Of a stretch of 64,000 nucleotides of DNA, positions 1 through 8,629 are shown in pieces. This stretch comes from Thalassotalea eurytherma (GTDB taxonomy: Bacteria > Pseudomonadota > Gammaproteobacteria > Enterobacterales > Alteromonadaceae). The translations under genes were made by a program, and so were the position numbers. The notes beneath the pieces are model-generated. The model searched no databases. It saw nothing but the letters and a program-made list of their open reading frames with translations, and was not told the DNA's origin. Every line of letters starts with the position of its first letter. Positions within the stretch are counted from its first letter, which is position 1. The DNA lies in contig NZ_BSSU01000010.1 of the NCBI RefSeq assembly GCF_030161415.1, positions 124,001 through 188,000 of the forward strand, written 5' to 3'.

Positions 1-2
1 AC

Positions 3-371
3 ATTGTTGATGAGTTAGCACTTTCTATTAGTCGCACATTCTCTGGGCTAACGGTTAACTTTGTATCGACGGTTTCAGGTGGTAGTGCCGATTACACCTA
101 CGCATGGGACTTTGGTGATGGCAACACGTCAGACATTGCTAGCCCAAATCATACTTATGCCTCAGGTGGCACGTATACGGCTAATCTAACGGTAACAGAT
201 GGCAACGGTACAGAAGCACAAGAGTCAATTACTGTCACGGTCACTGCGCCGACGGCACCAACGACTCCAACAACACCAACAACGCCGACCTCGTCAAGTT
301 CAGGTGGTGGTACGATGGCTTGGTTGTTAATTATCATGGCGGCAGGTTTACGCAGAAAATTTATCAAGTAA
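3..371 (+). CDS. C-terminal part of a secreted PKD-domain protein with GlyGly-CTERM sorting tail (5' truncated by window)
   Basis: The open frame is already running at the window edge and ends with TAA at 369-371, so only the last ~122 residues are visible. They show a PKD (polycystic-kidney-disease type Ig-like) domain with the hallmark WDFGDG around nt 105-122 and a later HTYASGGTY segment. A Pro/Thr/Ser linker follows (PTTPTTPT), then a GlyGly-CTERM signal: SSGGG, a hydrophobic helix and a basic end (RRKFIK). GlyGly-CTERM proteins are known substrates of rhombosortase, usually exported by type II secretion and lipid-anchored or released. The catalytic domain lies outside the window; a secreted protease or other hydrolase is likely but not shown. 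Confidence 0.85.
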   Translation: MVDELALSISRTFSGLTVNFVSTVSGGSADYTYAWDFGDGNTSDIASPNHTYASGGTYTANLTVTDGNGTEAQESITVTVTAPTAPTTPTTPTTPTSSSSGGGTMAWLLIIMAAGLRRKFIK

Positions 372-392
372 ACGGTTTTTAGCGTAGTACAT

Positions 393-424
393 AAAAAAGC
401 CAACATAATGTTGGCTTTTTTTAT
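393..424 (+). terminator. Rho-independent terminator after the GlyGly-CTERM gene
   Basis: A perfect GCCAAC/GTTGGC stem with a short ATAAT loop lies 20 nt past the stop. It is flanked by an A-run on the left and a T-run on the right, so it could work in both directions. Confidence 0.85.
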
Positions 425-445
425 TAACAACGCGGTATTTAACTA

Positions 446-473
446 TTTACATTTAGTTGCGCCTGATTATAAT
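446..473 (+). promoter_or_regulatory. Putative sigma-70 promoter for the small membrane-protein gene
   Basis: TTTACA (446-451) is separated by 16 bp from a perfect TATAAT (468-473). It would give a leader of about 135 nt before the start at 617. No known leader motif is recognised there. Confidence 0.45.
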
Positions 474-616
474 ACACTTCGCTCAAATGTTGGCACTAAT
501 CAATAACGACAGTCTTAAACATTTAGCAACGACAAGCTGTTTCACGGACAAGAGAAGATCCTTCCCACGGATAGGGCCAGCAATTTGGATCACACTTCTT
601 AGCTTGGAGTATTCCC

Positions 617-880
617 ATGGACTTATTGTTCGACATCATAGGTATGTCTGGCACTTTTTTAGTCGTCGGTTGTTTTTTCTTATTACAGTTAAAGAAAATT
701 ACACCAACCAGTTTAACTTACAATTTAATGAACCTTATTGGCGCGATCTTGCTGTTAATTAGTCTTTGCTACAGTTTTAACTTAGCAAGCTTTGTCATAG
801 AGTTATTTTGGATCGCGGCTTCAATTATTGGTTTGGTTAACTACTGGCGTAGCCAAAAGTCAGACGAAATCGCTTCTTAA
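617..880 (+). CDS. Small integral membrane protein, CBU_0592 type
   Basis: This is an 87-residue protein that is almost entirely hydrophobic, with about three membrane helices and a short charged C-terminus. It resembles the CBU_0592 family of small bacterial membrane proteins, whose function is unknown. A GGAG lies 7 nt before the ATG and supports this start. The gene has its own putative promoter and a leader of about 135 nt. Its last four bases overlap the end of the convergent LysR gene, so the two transcripts must overlap at their 3' ends. It is similar in size and topology to the YgjV-type protein at 17990. Family assignment is from overall look only. Confidence 0.7.
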   Translation: MDLLFDIIGMSGTFLVVGCFFLLQLKKITPTSLTYNLMNLIGAILLLISLCYSFNLASFVIELFWIAASIIGLVNYWRSQKSDEIAS

Positions 881-1773
881 TTTTTTTCAGACAGCTCAAT
901 ATTTTTTAATTCATTGAATACATATTCGATGAAGGTTTTTATTTTTTTTGATTGAAAAATCACTTGTGGGTAAACCATGAATATGGCTCGCTCTTGCAAG
1001 CTTTGATGTTGCAATACAGGTAGCAACTCTCCCAGTGCTACCTCTTTTTTTACAAAGTACTCAGGTACTTTGATAATACCCTCTCCTGCCAAGGCTAACT
1101 GCTTTAGCAAACCGTTGTCATTAATTTGCATCCAACCGCAAATATCCATACTTCCGTCTTTAAATTCCCACTGTTGCTGATCTTGCCCGGCAAGGCATTG
1201 ATGCGCTTTTAAGTCGGTCACTTGCAATGGTTGCCCATAATTATCGATATACTTTCGCGAAGCATAACAAGATGTTTTATAGGGTAATAACGCTTTAGCG
1301 ATCATATTTTCAGGTGGCGTTCGCGTTGCTCTAAAAGCTAGATCAAAGTCACTTTGGTTTAAATCATGAGAGGTATAACTACAATCAATAGAAAAACTAA
1401 CGTCAGGGTATTGTGCCTTAAATGCTTGGCAAATTTTTAGCAAGTAACATTCGGTAAATAAACGTGGTGCTGTGAACTTAATTGTTCCTGCAACTTCATC
1501 ATGACCTGAAAGCACAGAGCGCTCAATATTAAGCAGCGATGCATGAATGTTATGTGTTCCTTTGGCTATTTCCTTGCCTTGCTCTGTCAATTTAACGCTT
1601 CGAGTTGAGCGCACGAGCAACGGTGTATTCATGTCTAACTCTAGCTGTCTTATTTGTGCAGACAAATGACTTTTGGAAATGCCTAATCTAATCGCTGCCT
1701 GAGTAAAACTTAATTGTTTTGCTACTTCATGAAATAACATTAAGCGTTCTAGTTTTTTGTGATTATGGCTCAT
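877..1773 (-). CDS. LysR-family transcriptional regulator
   Basis: This is a LysR-type regulator of about 298 residues. The N-terminal winged helix-turn-helix (residues ~3-60) contains FTQAAIRLGISKSHLSAQIRQLE, followed by a linker helix and a LysR substrate-binding domain. The start is placed at 1773 because an AGGAGGG Shine-Dalgarno sits just upstream; an in-frame ATG at 1794 would put the SD inside the gene. It is divergent from the aldo/keto reductase at 1895, separated by 121 bp. The usual LysR arrangement suggests it controls that gene and formerly the broken SDR gene behind it. The inducer is unknown. Similarity is to the LTTR group close to DmlR/AaeR-like regulators. Confidence 0.9.
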   Translation of the reverse strand: MSHNHKKLERLMLFHEVAKQLSFTQAAIRLGISKSHLSAQIRQLELDMNTPLLVRSTRSVKLTEQGKEIAKGTHNIHASLLNIERSVLSGHDEVAGTIKFTAPRLFTECYLLKICQAFKAQYPDVSFSIDCSYTSHDLNQSDFDLAFRATRTPPENMIAKALLPYKTSCYASRKYIDNYGQPLQVTDLKAHQCLAGQDQQQWEFKDGSMDICGWMQINDNGLLKQLALAGEGIIKVPEYFVKKEVALGELLPVLQHQSLQERAIFMVYPQVIFQSKKIKTFIEYVFNELKNIELSEKN

Positions 1774-1894
1774 GCTCCCTCCTAACAAAGCCATTGTACT
1801 ATATAGTGAACAATAAGTTCGTTTTTTAGATATACCATCTAATTGACGATTAAACGATAATAACGTCAGATTTTTTTCAGATGAGTATTTAACC

Positions 1895-2869
1895 GTGACT
1901 GATCAACTACCTCTTCAACACCACCAGCCAAAAGCAAGCCGAATTGTCTATGGCGCAATGGGCTTAGGCGGGGGTTGGAATAACAACCCAGTTAGCCAAA
2001 ATGACATTCAACAAGCTAACGATGTCATTGATACGTGCTTAGCTCAAGGGATAAACACCTTTGACCATGCCGACATTTATACACTTGGAAAAGCAGAGCA
2101 AGCTTTTGGCGAAGTCATAAAACAACGTCCTGATCTTAAAGACCAGCTAATTATTCAATCTAAATGTGGTATTCGATTTGAAGACGAACATGGCCCGAAA
2201 CGCTATGACTTTTCAAAGCAATGGATAGCACAGAGTGTTGAGAATATTTTAACGCGTCTTAATATTGAACAACTTGATATTTTACTTTTACACCGTCCAG
2301 ATCCGCTGGCCGATATGGATGAAATCGCAGAAGTGATATCACAATTAAAACATCAAGGTAAAATTAAACACCTTGGTGTTTCAAATATGAATCATGCGCA
2401 AATTAACTTATTACAACAGGCAACCGGCCAACAAGTTATCTGCAATCAACTCGAACTGAGTCTGCAGCACCACGCTTGGTTAGAAGAAACCGTTACTAGC
2501 GGTTGTTCTGGTCAAGTACCAGTAAATTTTGCTTCAAATACCATAGAATATTGTCGACTCAACAATATTCAAATTCAATCTTGGGGTAGCTTGGCACAAG
2601 GCTTGTTTTCAGGCCGTGACATCCAAAATCAGCCAGCTAATATTCACGCCACAGCTGAGCTTGTATCTGCGCTTGCAGCCGAATATCAAGTAGCAAAGGA
2701 AGCGATTGTCTTAGCTTGGTTAATGAAGCACCCAGCTAACATTCAGACGGTTATTGGTACCACGAATAGTGAGCGAATCATCGCTTGTGCACAAGCCAAC
2801 TCAATTTCACTGTCTAGAGAGCACTGGTATGCACTGTATGTGAGTGCTCGTGGTCATGAACTACCTTAG
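1895..2869 (+). CDS. Aldo/keto reductase
   Basis: This 324-residue TIM-barrel oxidoreductase of the aldo/keto reductase superfamily would be an NADPH-dependent reductase of aldehydes or ketones, in the YdhF-like group. The catalytic tetrad is visible: Asp and Tyr in TFDHADIYT, Lys in IIQSKCG, and His in LLLHRPDP. The start is GTG at 1895, because the ATG at 1881 is followed by an immediate stop. No strong SD is seen. It is divergent from the LysR regulator and is followed after 9 nt by the remains of an SDR gene, so it was probably the first gene of a two-gene reductase operon. The substrate cannot be deduced. Confidence 0.9.
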   Translation: MTDQLPLQHHQPKASRIVYGAMGLGGGWNNNPVSQNDIQQANDVIDTCLAQGINTFDHADIYTLGKAEQAFGEVIKQRPDLKDQLIIQSKCGIRFEDEHGPKRYDFSKQWIAQSVENILTRLNIEQLDILLLHRPDPLADMDEIAEVISQLKHQGKIKHLGVSNMNHAQINLLQQATGQQVICNQLELSLQHHAWLEETVTSGCSGQVPVNFASNTIEYCRLNNIQIQSWGSLAQGLFSGRDIQNQPANIHATAELVSALAAEYQVAKEAIVLAWLMKHPANIQTVIGTTNSERIIACAQANSISLSREHWYALYVSARGHELP

Positions 2870-2878
2870 GAGCTGACG

Positions 2879-3409
2879 ATGAATCCATTAATTGACAATT
2901 TGTCTGATCAATATCAGCTTAAAGATAACGTCGTTATTGTTACCGGCGAAGTTAAAGGCTAAGGAAAGCCAATTACCCGCTTTGTTACTCGAACAAGGGA
3001 TGAAAGTTGCGATTTGTTCGCGTTCAGGCGACACCATAAATGATACTGTCGCTGAGTAAGGGCGCAATTTTGATGTCTAACGCTTGACTGCCACACATGA
3101 TTGAAAACAAAGAAGGTTACGTGCTAAACATTGCCTGATAATCAGCAATTAACGGAATGCTAATGCAGGCGTTTACTATGCGTCAAAGTTAGCCCTGGTC
3201 GTTTTAGGTAAAGCACGGCAAGAAGAAGTACGAGAATTTGGTATTCATGTGCATTCTTAAACCCTGCGCTGATTCAACCTCAAAAAACATTAGCCGAGGC
3301 TGTTGTTCAATCACGTATTGAAAATGAAGATATCGGCCGTATGGTCGTGTATCTGCTCAGTCAACCTCGCCGATTAAAAATTGATAGTGTCGGTCTTTGG
3401 GTCTTTTAA
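2879..3409 (+). pseudogene. Degenerate short-chain dehydrogenase/reductase (SDR) gene
   Basis: A good SD (AGGAG) and ATG start 9 nt after the aldo/keto reductase, but the frame is broken many times. In the first frame, NVVIVTGEVKG is interrupted by a stop exactly inside the TGxxxGxG cofactor motif. The next stretch, EQGMKVAICSRSGD, is in another frame. Further on lies the SDR catalytic YxxxK as VYYASKLALVVLGKAR, then FGIHVHS, a stop, and an SDR-like tail ending VYLLSQPRRLKID at 3407-3409. The total of about 530 nt is shorter than the ~750 nt of an intact SDR gene, so deletions as well as stops have occurred. No product is expected. Confidence 0.88.
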
Positions 3410-3437
3410 CCGCTAAATCACTAGATTTTTTTATATA

Positions 3438-3479
3438 GACACCTGTAAGATAGAGTTTTATTCGCTCAGGTGTCTTTTT
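3438..3479 (+). terminator. Rho-independent terminator, probably of the old AKR-SDR operon
   Basis: GACACCTG (3438-3445) pairs with CAGGTGTC (3467-3474) across a 21-nt loop and is followed by TTTTT. The right arm covers a GTG at 3470 that could be read as the start of the next gene. This argues for the ATG at 3482 instead. Confidence 0.65.
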
Positions 3480-3481
3480 CT

Positions 3482-4225
3482 ATGCAGCTACATCAGTTTG
3501 ATGGTTATATTCAGCAAATTTACCTCGTTGAGCACAATCAAAAACTCATGTTACTTGATGGCTGTTGTCGTGCTGATGTAAAACCCGTGTTGTCTTACAT
3601 CACCCAAACCTTAAAATTACCAGTGCAAAACTTAGAAAAAGTTGTTGTTACCCACATGCACCCCGATCATGCTGGTGGCGCAGACAAACTAAGAAAAATT
3701 ACAGGCTGTAAGCTTATTGGTGCTAACGTCGAGGGACATTGGTATCAAGGAATAGACGGTTATTTTATGCACTTAACCGATATGGCCTTAGCTCGATGGG
3801 TTGGCAAGCGAATTGGTAAAGGAAAACGTAAAATACGTTACGCCCGTAAGTTAAGCTTTGATATTTTACTTAACGATCAAGATGCAATACCGGGTTTCGA
3901 AGAATGGCGCGTTCTATTTACCCAAGGTCACACTGATCGCGACTTGTCGGTTTATCATCAAGAAAGTAAACAAGTTTATATTGCTGATTTACTGGTCAGC
4001 GTAAAAGGACAATTTATTCCACCTTTTCCAGTATTCTATCCAAACAGATACAAACGCTCTATTGCAAAACTTGAGGCGCTTGATGTCGAACATGTTTTAT
4101 TTGCTCATGGCGGTAAGCAGCAAAAGTCAGCCCTAGACTTCCCACTGATTAATCAATTGGCCCCTAAAGAGCCGCAAACACACTGGCGCTCTGTAAAGAA
4201 AAAGCTTTTTAAGTCATTAAGTTAA
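3482..4225 (+). CDS. MBL-fold metallo-hydrolase
   Basis: This is a 247-residue metallo-beta-lactamase-fold hydrolase. The metal-binding HxHxDH motif is at residues 58-63 (THMHPDH). Later ligands are probable in FTQGHTDRD (His), YIADLLVS (Asp) and LFAHGG (His), so the dinuclear metal site looks complete. A longer form could begin at a GTG at 3470, but that lies inside a terminator hairpin, so the ATG at 3482 is preferred; no clear SD supports either. The protein lacks a signal peptide and is presumably cytoplasmic. Members of this broad family include glyoxalase II, lactonases and other thioester or ester hydrolases; the substrate is unknown. Confidence 0.85.
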   Translation: MQLHQFDGYIQQIYLVEHNQKLMLLDGCCRADVKPVLSYITQTLKLPVQNLEKVVVTHMHPDHAGGADKLRKITGCKLIGANVEGHWYQGIDGYFMHLTDMALARWVGKRIGKGKRKIRYARKLSFDILLNDQDAIPGFEEWRVLFTQGHTDRDLSVYHQESKQVYIADLLVSVKGQFIPPFPVFYPNRYKRSIAKLEALDVEHVLFAHGGKQQKSALDFPLINQLAPKEPQTHWRSVKKKLFKSLS

Positions 4226-4321
4226 ATACCCGCTAGTAACAACTGCCATATACTTTATTGATTGTTTAATAAACTATACTTTGCTACAAATAAAGAAGTT
4301 TATAACGACTATAAGAACCCT

Positions 4322-5182
4322 ATGAAATACTCACTAGTAAAAATGTCTGCTGTTGCACTCACAACATCAACATTGATTGCTTGCGGCTCTACTTCCCCCA
4401 CTAATGAAGAAAGCCAAATGCTAGAGCAAACAAAACAACACCAAGCCAATGCGCCTAAATACAGCACTGCGCCATTACCTGAACAATTCAATGTTGAACT
4501 AAAAGACAGCATGGTTAAGGTACAAGGTGGTAACTTTCTTATGGGTTCAGATCATCCTGGCGCAAGAGATAGAGAAAAGCCCGTCCATGAAGTGAGTTTA
4601 GATAGCTTTTACATGAGTAAGTATGAAGTTACTCAAGACTTGTTTGTTGAAGTAATGGGTTGGAACCCAAGTTATTTTCAATGTGACAAGTGCCCATTAA
4701 ACAACCTGAGCTTTAAACAAGTCGATATCTTCCTTGCTAAACTTAATGCTCGAACAGGAAAAAACTATCGCTTACCAACAGAAGCTGAATGGGAATATGC
4801 TGCACGTGGCGGTCAACAATCTAAAGGGTACCTGTATAGCGGCTCAGACAATATTGACGATGTTGCATGGTACGCAGGCAATGCTAAAAGAAAAGCCCAA
4901 GAAGTTGGTTTAAAAAAACCTAATGAACTTGGTCTATATGATATGACAGGTAATATGTGGGAATTTGTTGCGGATGACTTTGACGAAAAGTCTTATGCCC
5001 ATCACGATAAGAAAAACCCAAAAGTTGTTATCAATATTCCAAATGCGAAAATTAAGATGAAGGTAACGCGCGGCTCTGGTTATGAATTTGATGCTGATGA
5101 GTCAATGGTCTTTATCAGAGATATGGCTAGCGATAATGTAAGAATGCCTGATTTAGGTCTTCGTCTAGCCCATAGTAAATAA
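4322..5182 (+). CDS. Formylglycine-generating-enzyme-like (SUMF1 domain) lipoprotein
   Basis: The protein has 286 residues. A lipoprotein signal at the N-terminus ends in the lipobox LIAC|G, which decides the ATG at 4322 over an upstream TTG at 4262. The rest is a SUMF1/FGE-type domain: GGNFLMGSD, EKPVHEVSLDSFYMSKYEVT, RLPTEAEWEYAARGG and GLYDMTGNMWEF are the standard landmarks. Bacterial relatives are often not true formylglycine-generating enzymes, and no sulfatase gene is nearby, so the role is open. A CxxC pair lies in FQCDKCPLN. It is probably anchored to an envelope membrane facing the periplasm. It is convergent with the porin gene. Confidence 0.88.
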   Translation: MKYSLVKMSAVALTTSTLIACGSTSPTNEESQMLEQTKQHQANAPKYSTAPLPEQFNVELKDSMVKVQGGNFLMGSDHPGARDREKPVHEVSLDSFYMSKYEVTQDLFVEVMGWNPSYFQCDKCPLNNLSFKQVDIFLAKLNARTGKNYRLPTEAEWEYAARGGQQSKGYLYSGSDNIDDVAWYAGNAKRKAQEVGLKKPNELGLYDMTGNMWEFVADDFDEKSYAHHDKKNPKVVINIPNAKIKMKVTRGSGYEFDADESMVFIRDMASDNVRMPDLGLRLAHSK

Positions 5183-5189
5183 AACGACG

Positions 5190-5217
5190 GGCTATCGCTT
5201 AAATCTTGATAGCCTTT
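5190..5217 (+). terminator. Weak terminator hairpin between convergent genes
   Basis: GGCTATC (5190-5196) pairs with GATAGCC (5208-5214), followed by TTTGTT. The T-run is imperfect. Confidence 0.45.
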
Positions 5218-5218
5218 G

Positions 5219-6346
5219 TTACCAATACATACGAAATGCAGTTGTTACCCCCCAACCATTAAATTCACCACCGTCATCGGCACTATCTGCCATATCAGCA
5301 TATTGCAGACCCAGTTGAAGCTTTAATTTATGGCTATTGAAGTACCAGTTGACGCCGCCATACAATTCTCGATATTTATCACCACGACCTGATTCAATTT
5401 GACTGTTATTTCGTCCAAGGCGAACGCCATTTTCATCTTGACTGCGGATATAGGTATATCTAAGTACCCACTGCAACTTATCTGACTGACGATAAAACGG
5501 CATAATTTCATAGCCCCACAAATCACTTTGACCAGAAGCACCATCACCGTATGCAATATCGCTCCAAAGCCCCCATTGACCTCGATGTATTTTCGAAGAA
5601 AAGCTACTCACTTGTGAGAAGTCTTCAGTATTGGCCTCTGGTTGTGAATCATTTATCACGGTATCTAACGTAAATATTGCGTTGTCCCAGTATTCATTGG
5701 CACCAAACGATCGCCCTAATGAATACAAACCAAAAAAGCTAGGTTGCTCCAGAGAAACGCCCTCTGATTCATCACTAGAATAGAAGCCAGCAAAATAATA
5801 CCAATTATTATCTAAGGTATTTTCGATACTAACACCGGTGAAATATTCATTCACGAACCATAGGTTTCTCGTTAAATTACTGCGTTCGGTGGTGAGTAAT
5901 CTTTTACTCGATGTTTTTCCGCCAAGCATGAATGGTACTTTTTGTTTCAGGACTTTAACCTTTGCACCAGAATCTAAGTACCAACTAAAGTTGGCATTTG
6001 TGATACGTTTAAAACTATCGTCAAAACTATTATTTAAATCTAAATCGACACCGAGAGACATCGTGATTTCTTTATATTGACCGGCCATACCTAGCCTGGC
6101 CCTACGCCAATAAATATCAGACATTTGACCTGCTTGGTTACTGTCTAACCAAAAAGAGTCAACTTGCAAACGCCCTGTCGCTTTTAAATAATCACCTTGA
6201 TCATTTTCATACAATGTCATCATATCCCAAAACGAATCAGTCTCACTCGCTTCAGAGGCATGAACCGGCATGAAACAAGAACTAGTGATTATCGAGGTAA
6301 TGAACGCCGAATTAGTAACAATATTTTGAAGAAGAAAATTAGTCAT
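5219..6346 (-). CDS. Outer-membrane porin, phosphate-selective OprO/OprP type
   Basis: This 375-residue protein has an N-terminal signal peptide, probably cleaved after VHA. It is followed by alternating aromatic beta strands and ends in an aromatic residue (FRMYW), as expected of an outer-membrane barrel. Features such as IYWRRARLGMAGQYKEI, followed by GVDLDLNN near the N-terminus and a strand-rich body, fit the porin O/P (Pfam Porin_O_P) family. OprP-type porins can take up phosphate or polyphosphate, but many members are general anion porins. No Pho box is seen in the 141 bp upstream, so phosphate control is not supported. It is transcribed alone, convergent with the lipoprotein gene. Confidence 0.8.
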   Translation of the reverse strand: MTNFLLQNIVTNSAFITSIITSSCFMPVHASEASETDSFWDMMTLYENDQGDYLKATGRLQVDSFWLDSNQAGQMSDIYWRRARLGMAGQYKEITMSLGVDLDLNNSFDDSFKRITNANFSWYLDSGAKVKVLKQKVPFMLGGKTSSKRLLTTERSNLTRNLWFVNEYFTGVSIENTLDNNWYYFAGFYSSDESEGVSLEQPSFFGLYSLGRSFGANEYWDNAIFTLDTVINDSQPEANTEDFSQVSSFSSKIHRGQWGLWSDIAYGDGASGQSDLWGYEIMPFYRQSDKLQWVLRYTYIRSQDENGVRLGRNNSQIESGRGDKYRELYGGVNWYFNSHKLKLQLGLQYADMADSADDGGEFNGWGVTTAFRMYW

Positions 6347-6487
6347 ATTGGCTCATTGAACACATTGTCGGCAAAGAGTGAAAAATGAAAAATGAAAACA
6401 GTTAATAAAAGGTATCAAGTTTTTATCAGGATGATTGCTACATTTTGTAATAAGCGTTACGCAATTAGAATCGCCAAGGCAAAAGCG

Positions 6488-7426
6488 TTACTTTGCTTTT
6501 AGTTTTTGGATGATTTCAATCACAAAATAGATAATTGCCCCAACAATAAACCCTAAAGTCATATTAATTAATACAGTAGAAAGCTGACTTAGAAAGTGGC
6601 CAATAGTTGGCAGCGTTTCTATCGTATCACTTGATAATTCAACCAAGTGATGAAGCGCGGGAATACCATGAGTAAAAATTCCACCGCCAACTAACAGCAT
6701 AGCAATCGTGCCGACAACCGTTAAGGTTTTCATTAATTTTGGGGCGAACGCCAACATACCTTTTCCGATGAGATTGAGCAACGTACTTTTACTACCGTGC
6801 TCACTTTTTTCAACTAGGTGTAAACCCGCATCATCAATTTTAACAATACCAGCCACTAGCCCGTAAACACCAAACGTAATTAACAATGCAATGGTTGAAA
6901 CTACAAGTGTTTGCATCTGTATGGTTTGTGTTTGAACAGTGCCTAACGCAATGACGACAATTTCAGCCGACAATATAAAATCCGTCCGTATAGCACCTTT
7001 AATTTTTTGCTGTTCAAAAGCAACGAGATCAACCTCTTCAGTCTTCACTGCGTCAACTAAAGCTTGGTGGTCATCACTATCTTTTTTATCTGGAGATATC
7101 CAATGTGCTATCTTTTCGACACCTTCATAACACAAAAAACAACCACCAAGAATCAGTAACGGTGTTATCAACCATGGGATAAAGGCGCTAATGAGTAACG
7201 CCGCAGGAACCAATATAAATTTATTTTTAAAGCTACCCTTTGCAACAGCCCACACCACTGGCAGCTCTCGATCAGCTTTTACTCCACTGACCTGTTGTGC
7301 ATTCACCGCTAAATCATCACCTAAGACGCCTGCTGTTTTTTTAGCCGCTACTTTAGACATTACAGCAACATCGTCAAGTAACGCTGCAATATCATCGATT
7401 AATGCTAATAAACTTGTACCAGCCAT
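6488..7426 (-). CDS. yedI: DUF808 / YedI-family inner-membrane protein
   Basis: The protein has 312 residues and four or more membrane segments. It begins with [20 protein letters not shown] and continues with [18 protein letters not shown], the characteristic start of the DUF808 (YedI) family. E. coli YedI is an inner-membrane protein of unknown function. The start is set at the ATG at 7426, which has GGAG 5 nt upstream; a GTG at 7432 is in frame but covers part of that SD. It is probably monocistronic. The 90-residue reading frame on the opposite strand at the N-terminus is a shadow. Confidence 0.9.
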   Translation of the reverse strand: MAGTSLLALIDDIAALLDDVAVMSKVAAKKTAGVLGDDLAVNAQQVSGVKADRELPVVWAVAKGSFKNKFILVPAALLISAFIPWLITPLLILGGCFLCYEGVEKIAHWISPDKKDSDDHQALVDAVKTEEVDLVAFEQQKIKGAIRTDFILSAEIVVIALGTVQTQTIQMQTLVVSTIALLITFGVYGLVAGIVKIDDAGLHLVEKSEHGSKSTLLNLIGKGMLAFAPKLMKTLTVVGTIAMLLVGGGIFTHGIPALHHLVELSSDTIETLPTIGHFLSQLSTVLINMTLGFIVGAIIYFVIEIIQKLKAK

Positions 7427-7508
7427 GAGCACTCCAAATAAAAAAAGAATCTTGTTAGATTAGCCTCTTGTCACTAGTAAACACAAGTTTTGGCAGAGGC
7501 TAAAACCC

Positions 7509-7533
7509 AAAAAAGCCGATGATAAACATCGGC
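7509..7533 (-). terminator. Terminator of the CheX-receiver gene
   Basis: GCCGATG/CATCGGC is a 7-bp stem with a TTTAT loop. It is followed on the minus strand by six T's. It lies about 20 nt past the stop of the gene ending at 7554. Confidence 0.85.
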
Positions 7534-7553
7534 TTAGTTACATATTTGGTCGA

Positions 7554-8504
7554 TTAAGCTATTTTTAAATAATCCTTAATGATTTCTGCACCGCTATCGG
7601 CTTGAATAGGCTTAAAGATAAAACCTGAAACACCGTGCTCTTCACATTCAGAAACGAGTTTTTGATCGGTAACAGATGACAACATCACCACAGGAATATC
7701 ACTGCCCATCGCTCTAATCATTCTCAATGCTTCGTTACCGTTAACATCGTTCATTACAACATCCATAAACATAAAGTCGGGGTTTTGCGATTTAACTAAT
7801 TCTACAGCGCTATCGCCATCATCAGCTTCGATTACGTTATCGTAACCTAACTGGTTTAAGTAGCGTTTCATTGCTTTACGAATCATTAAACTGTCGTCAA
7901 CAAGTAATATTTTTGAGCTTACCGGCAGCTCTGTTGAATGCGGATTAGCAATGCCTGTTACATTCTCTGTCGGCTTTTTGTCACTAATTTCTTGGTAAGA
8001 AACATTACGAATTAATAAGTTAAAGTAGTATCGACCAACACCTTCAACCATAATTGGCACCGTGATAACTTCTTTAACGCCCTCTAAATAGGTTTCCATA
8101 TCATTCACATCGTGAACAAAATATGGGCTTGAGAAGTCATAGTCTAAATTGTAACGTCCATGCAGCTCAGTAGAACGACCAACAATCGTATTGCCCCACT
8201 CTGCTAACGCATGACTAAGCTCTTCATTAATTTCTTCATAATCGTAGTTTTCATCGAACATTTTTTGACAAACAGAATTGCCGATTGCAATGGCTGTTTC
8301 TGGATAATGATGCATCATAATGACACCATCAAGCCCACCAGTAATATCAGAACAAACAGCATATCCTTTAAAACGAAAGTCATCGACACTGTCAACAAAT
8401 GCTTCGCCGGCGTCGCCAGTAAGTTCAGTCATCGAATTGAGGCTAGCAATAGACTCTTTAATAAACGGGTACAAGATTACTTTATAGATGGTTTCTACAG
8501 ACAT
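7554..8504 (-). CDS. CheX-type domain fused to a response-regulator receiver domain
   Basis: The protein has 316 residues and two domains. Residues ~1-170 resemble CheX, the CheY-P phosphatase fold: EELSHALAEWGNTIVG holds the E(102)-x2-N(105) pair of the CheC/CheX motif. Residues ~196-316 form a receiver domain with acidic D203/D204, phosphoacceptor D248 (FMFMDVVM), a switch Ser in MLSSVTD, and K298. All receiver catalytic residues are present and there is no output domain, so this is a phosphatase-receiver fusion, cytoplasmic. AAGGA precedes the ATG. It is not beside a che operon, though a chemoreceptor lies at 49162. It might act as a phosphate sink or tune a CheY-like regulator; that is inference. 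Confidence 0.87.
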   Translation of the reverse strand: MSVETIYKVILYPFIKESIASLNSMTELTGDAGEAFVDSVDDFRFKGYAVCSDITGGLDGVIMMHHYPETAIAIGNSVCQKMFDENYDYEEINEELSHALAEWGNTIVGRSTELHGRYNLDYDFSSPYFVHDVNDMETYLEGVKEVITVPIMVEGVGRYYFNLLIRNVSYQEISDKKPTENVTGIANPHSTELPVSSKILLVDDSLMIRKAMKRYLNQLGYDNVIEADDGDSAVELVKSQNPDFMFMDVVMNDVNGNEALRMIRAMGSDIPVVMLSSVTDQKLVSECEEHGVSGFIFKPIQADSGAEIIKDYLKIA

Positions 8505-8629
8505 GAGCTTTCCTTATTATTATTAGAATCACTTTTATCCAAATAACCTACTAGAGCGCTAACAATTTTGCAACATAATGCAAGATAAATAGCAGGGAAA
8601 CCCTATTTTCTAAGGTAATTAGCGTTAGT

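Noticed and set aside
457-762. Open frame of 101 codons upstream of and overlapping the small membrane protein gene
   Set aside because: It overlaps the SD-supported gene at 617 in another frame, has no SD, and its sequence shows no protein-like pattern.
6347-6487. Possible Pho box before the OprP-like porin
   Set aside because: No CTGTCA/TGACAG repeats are found in this stretch on either strand, unlike the clear box before pstC.
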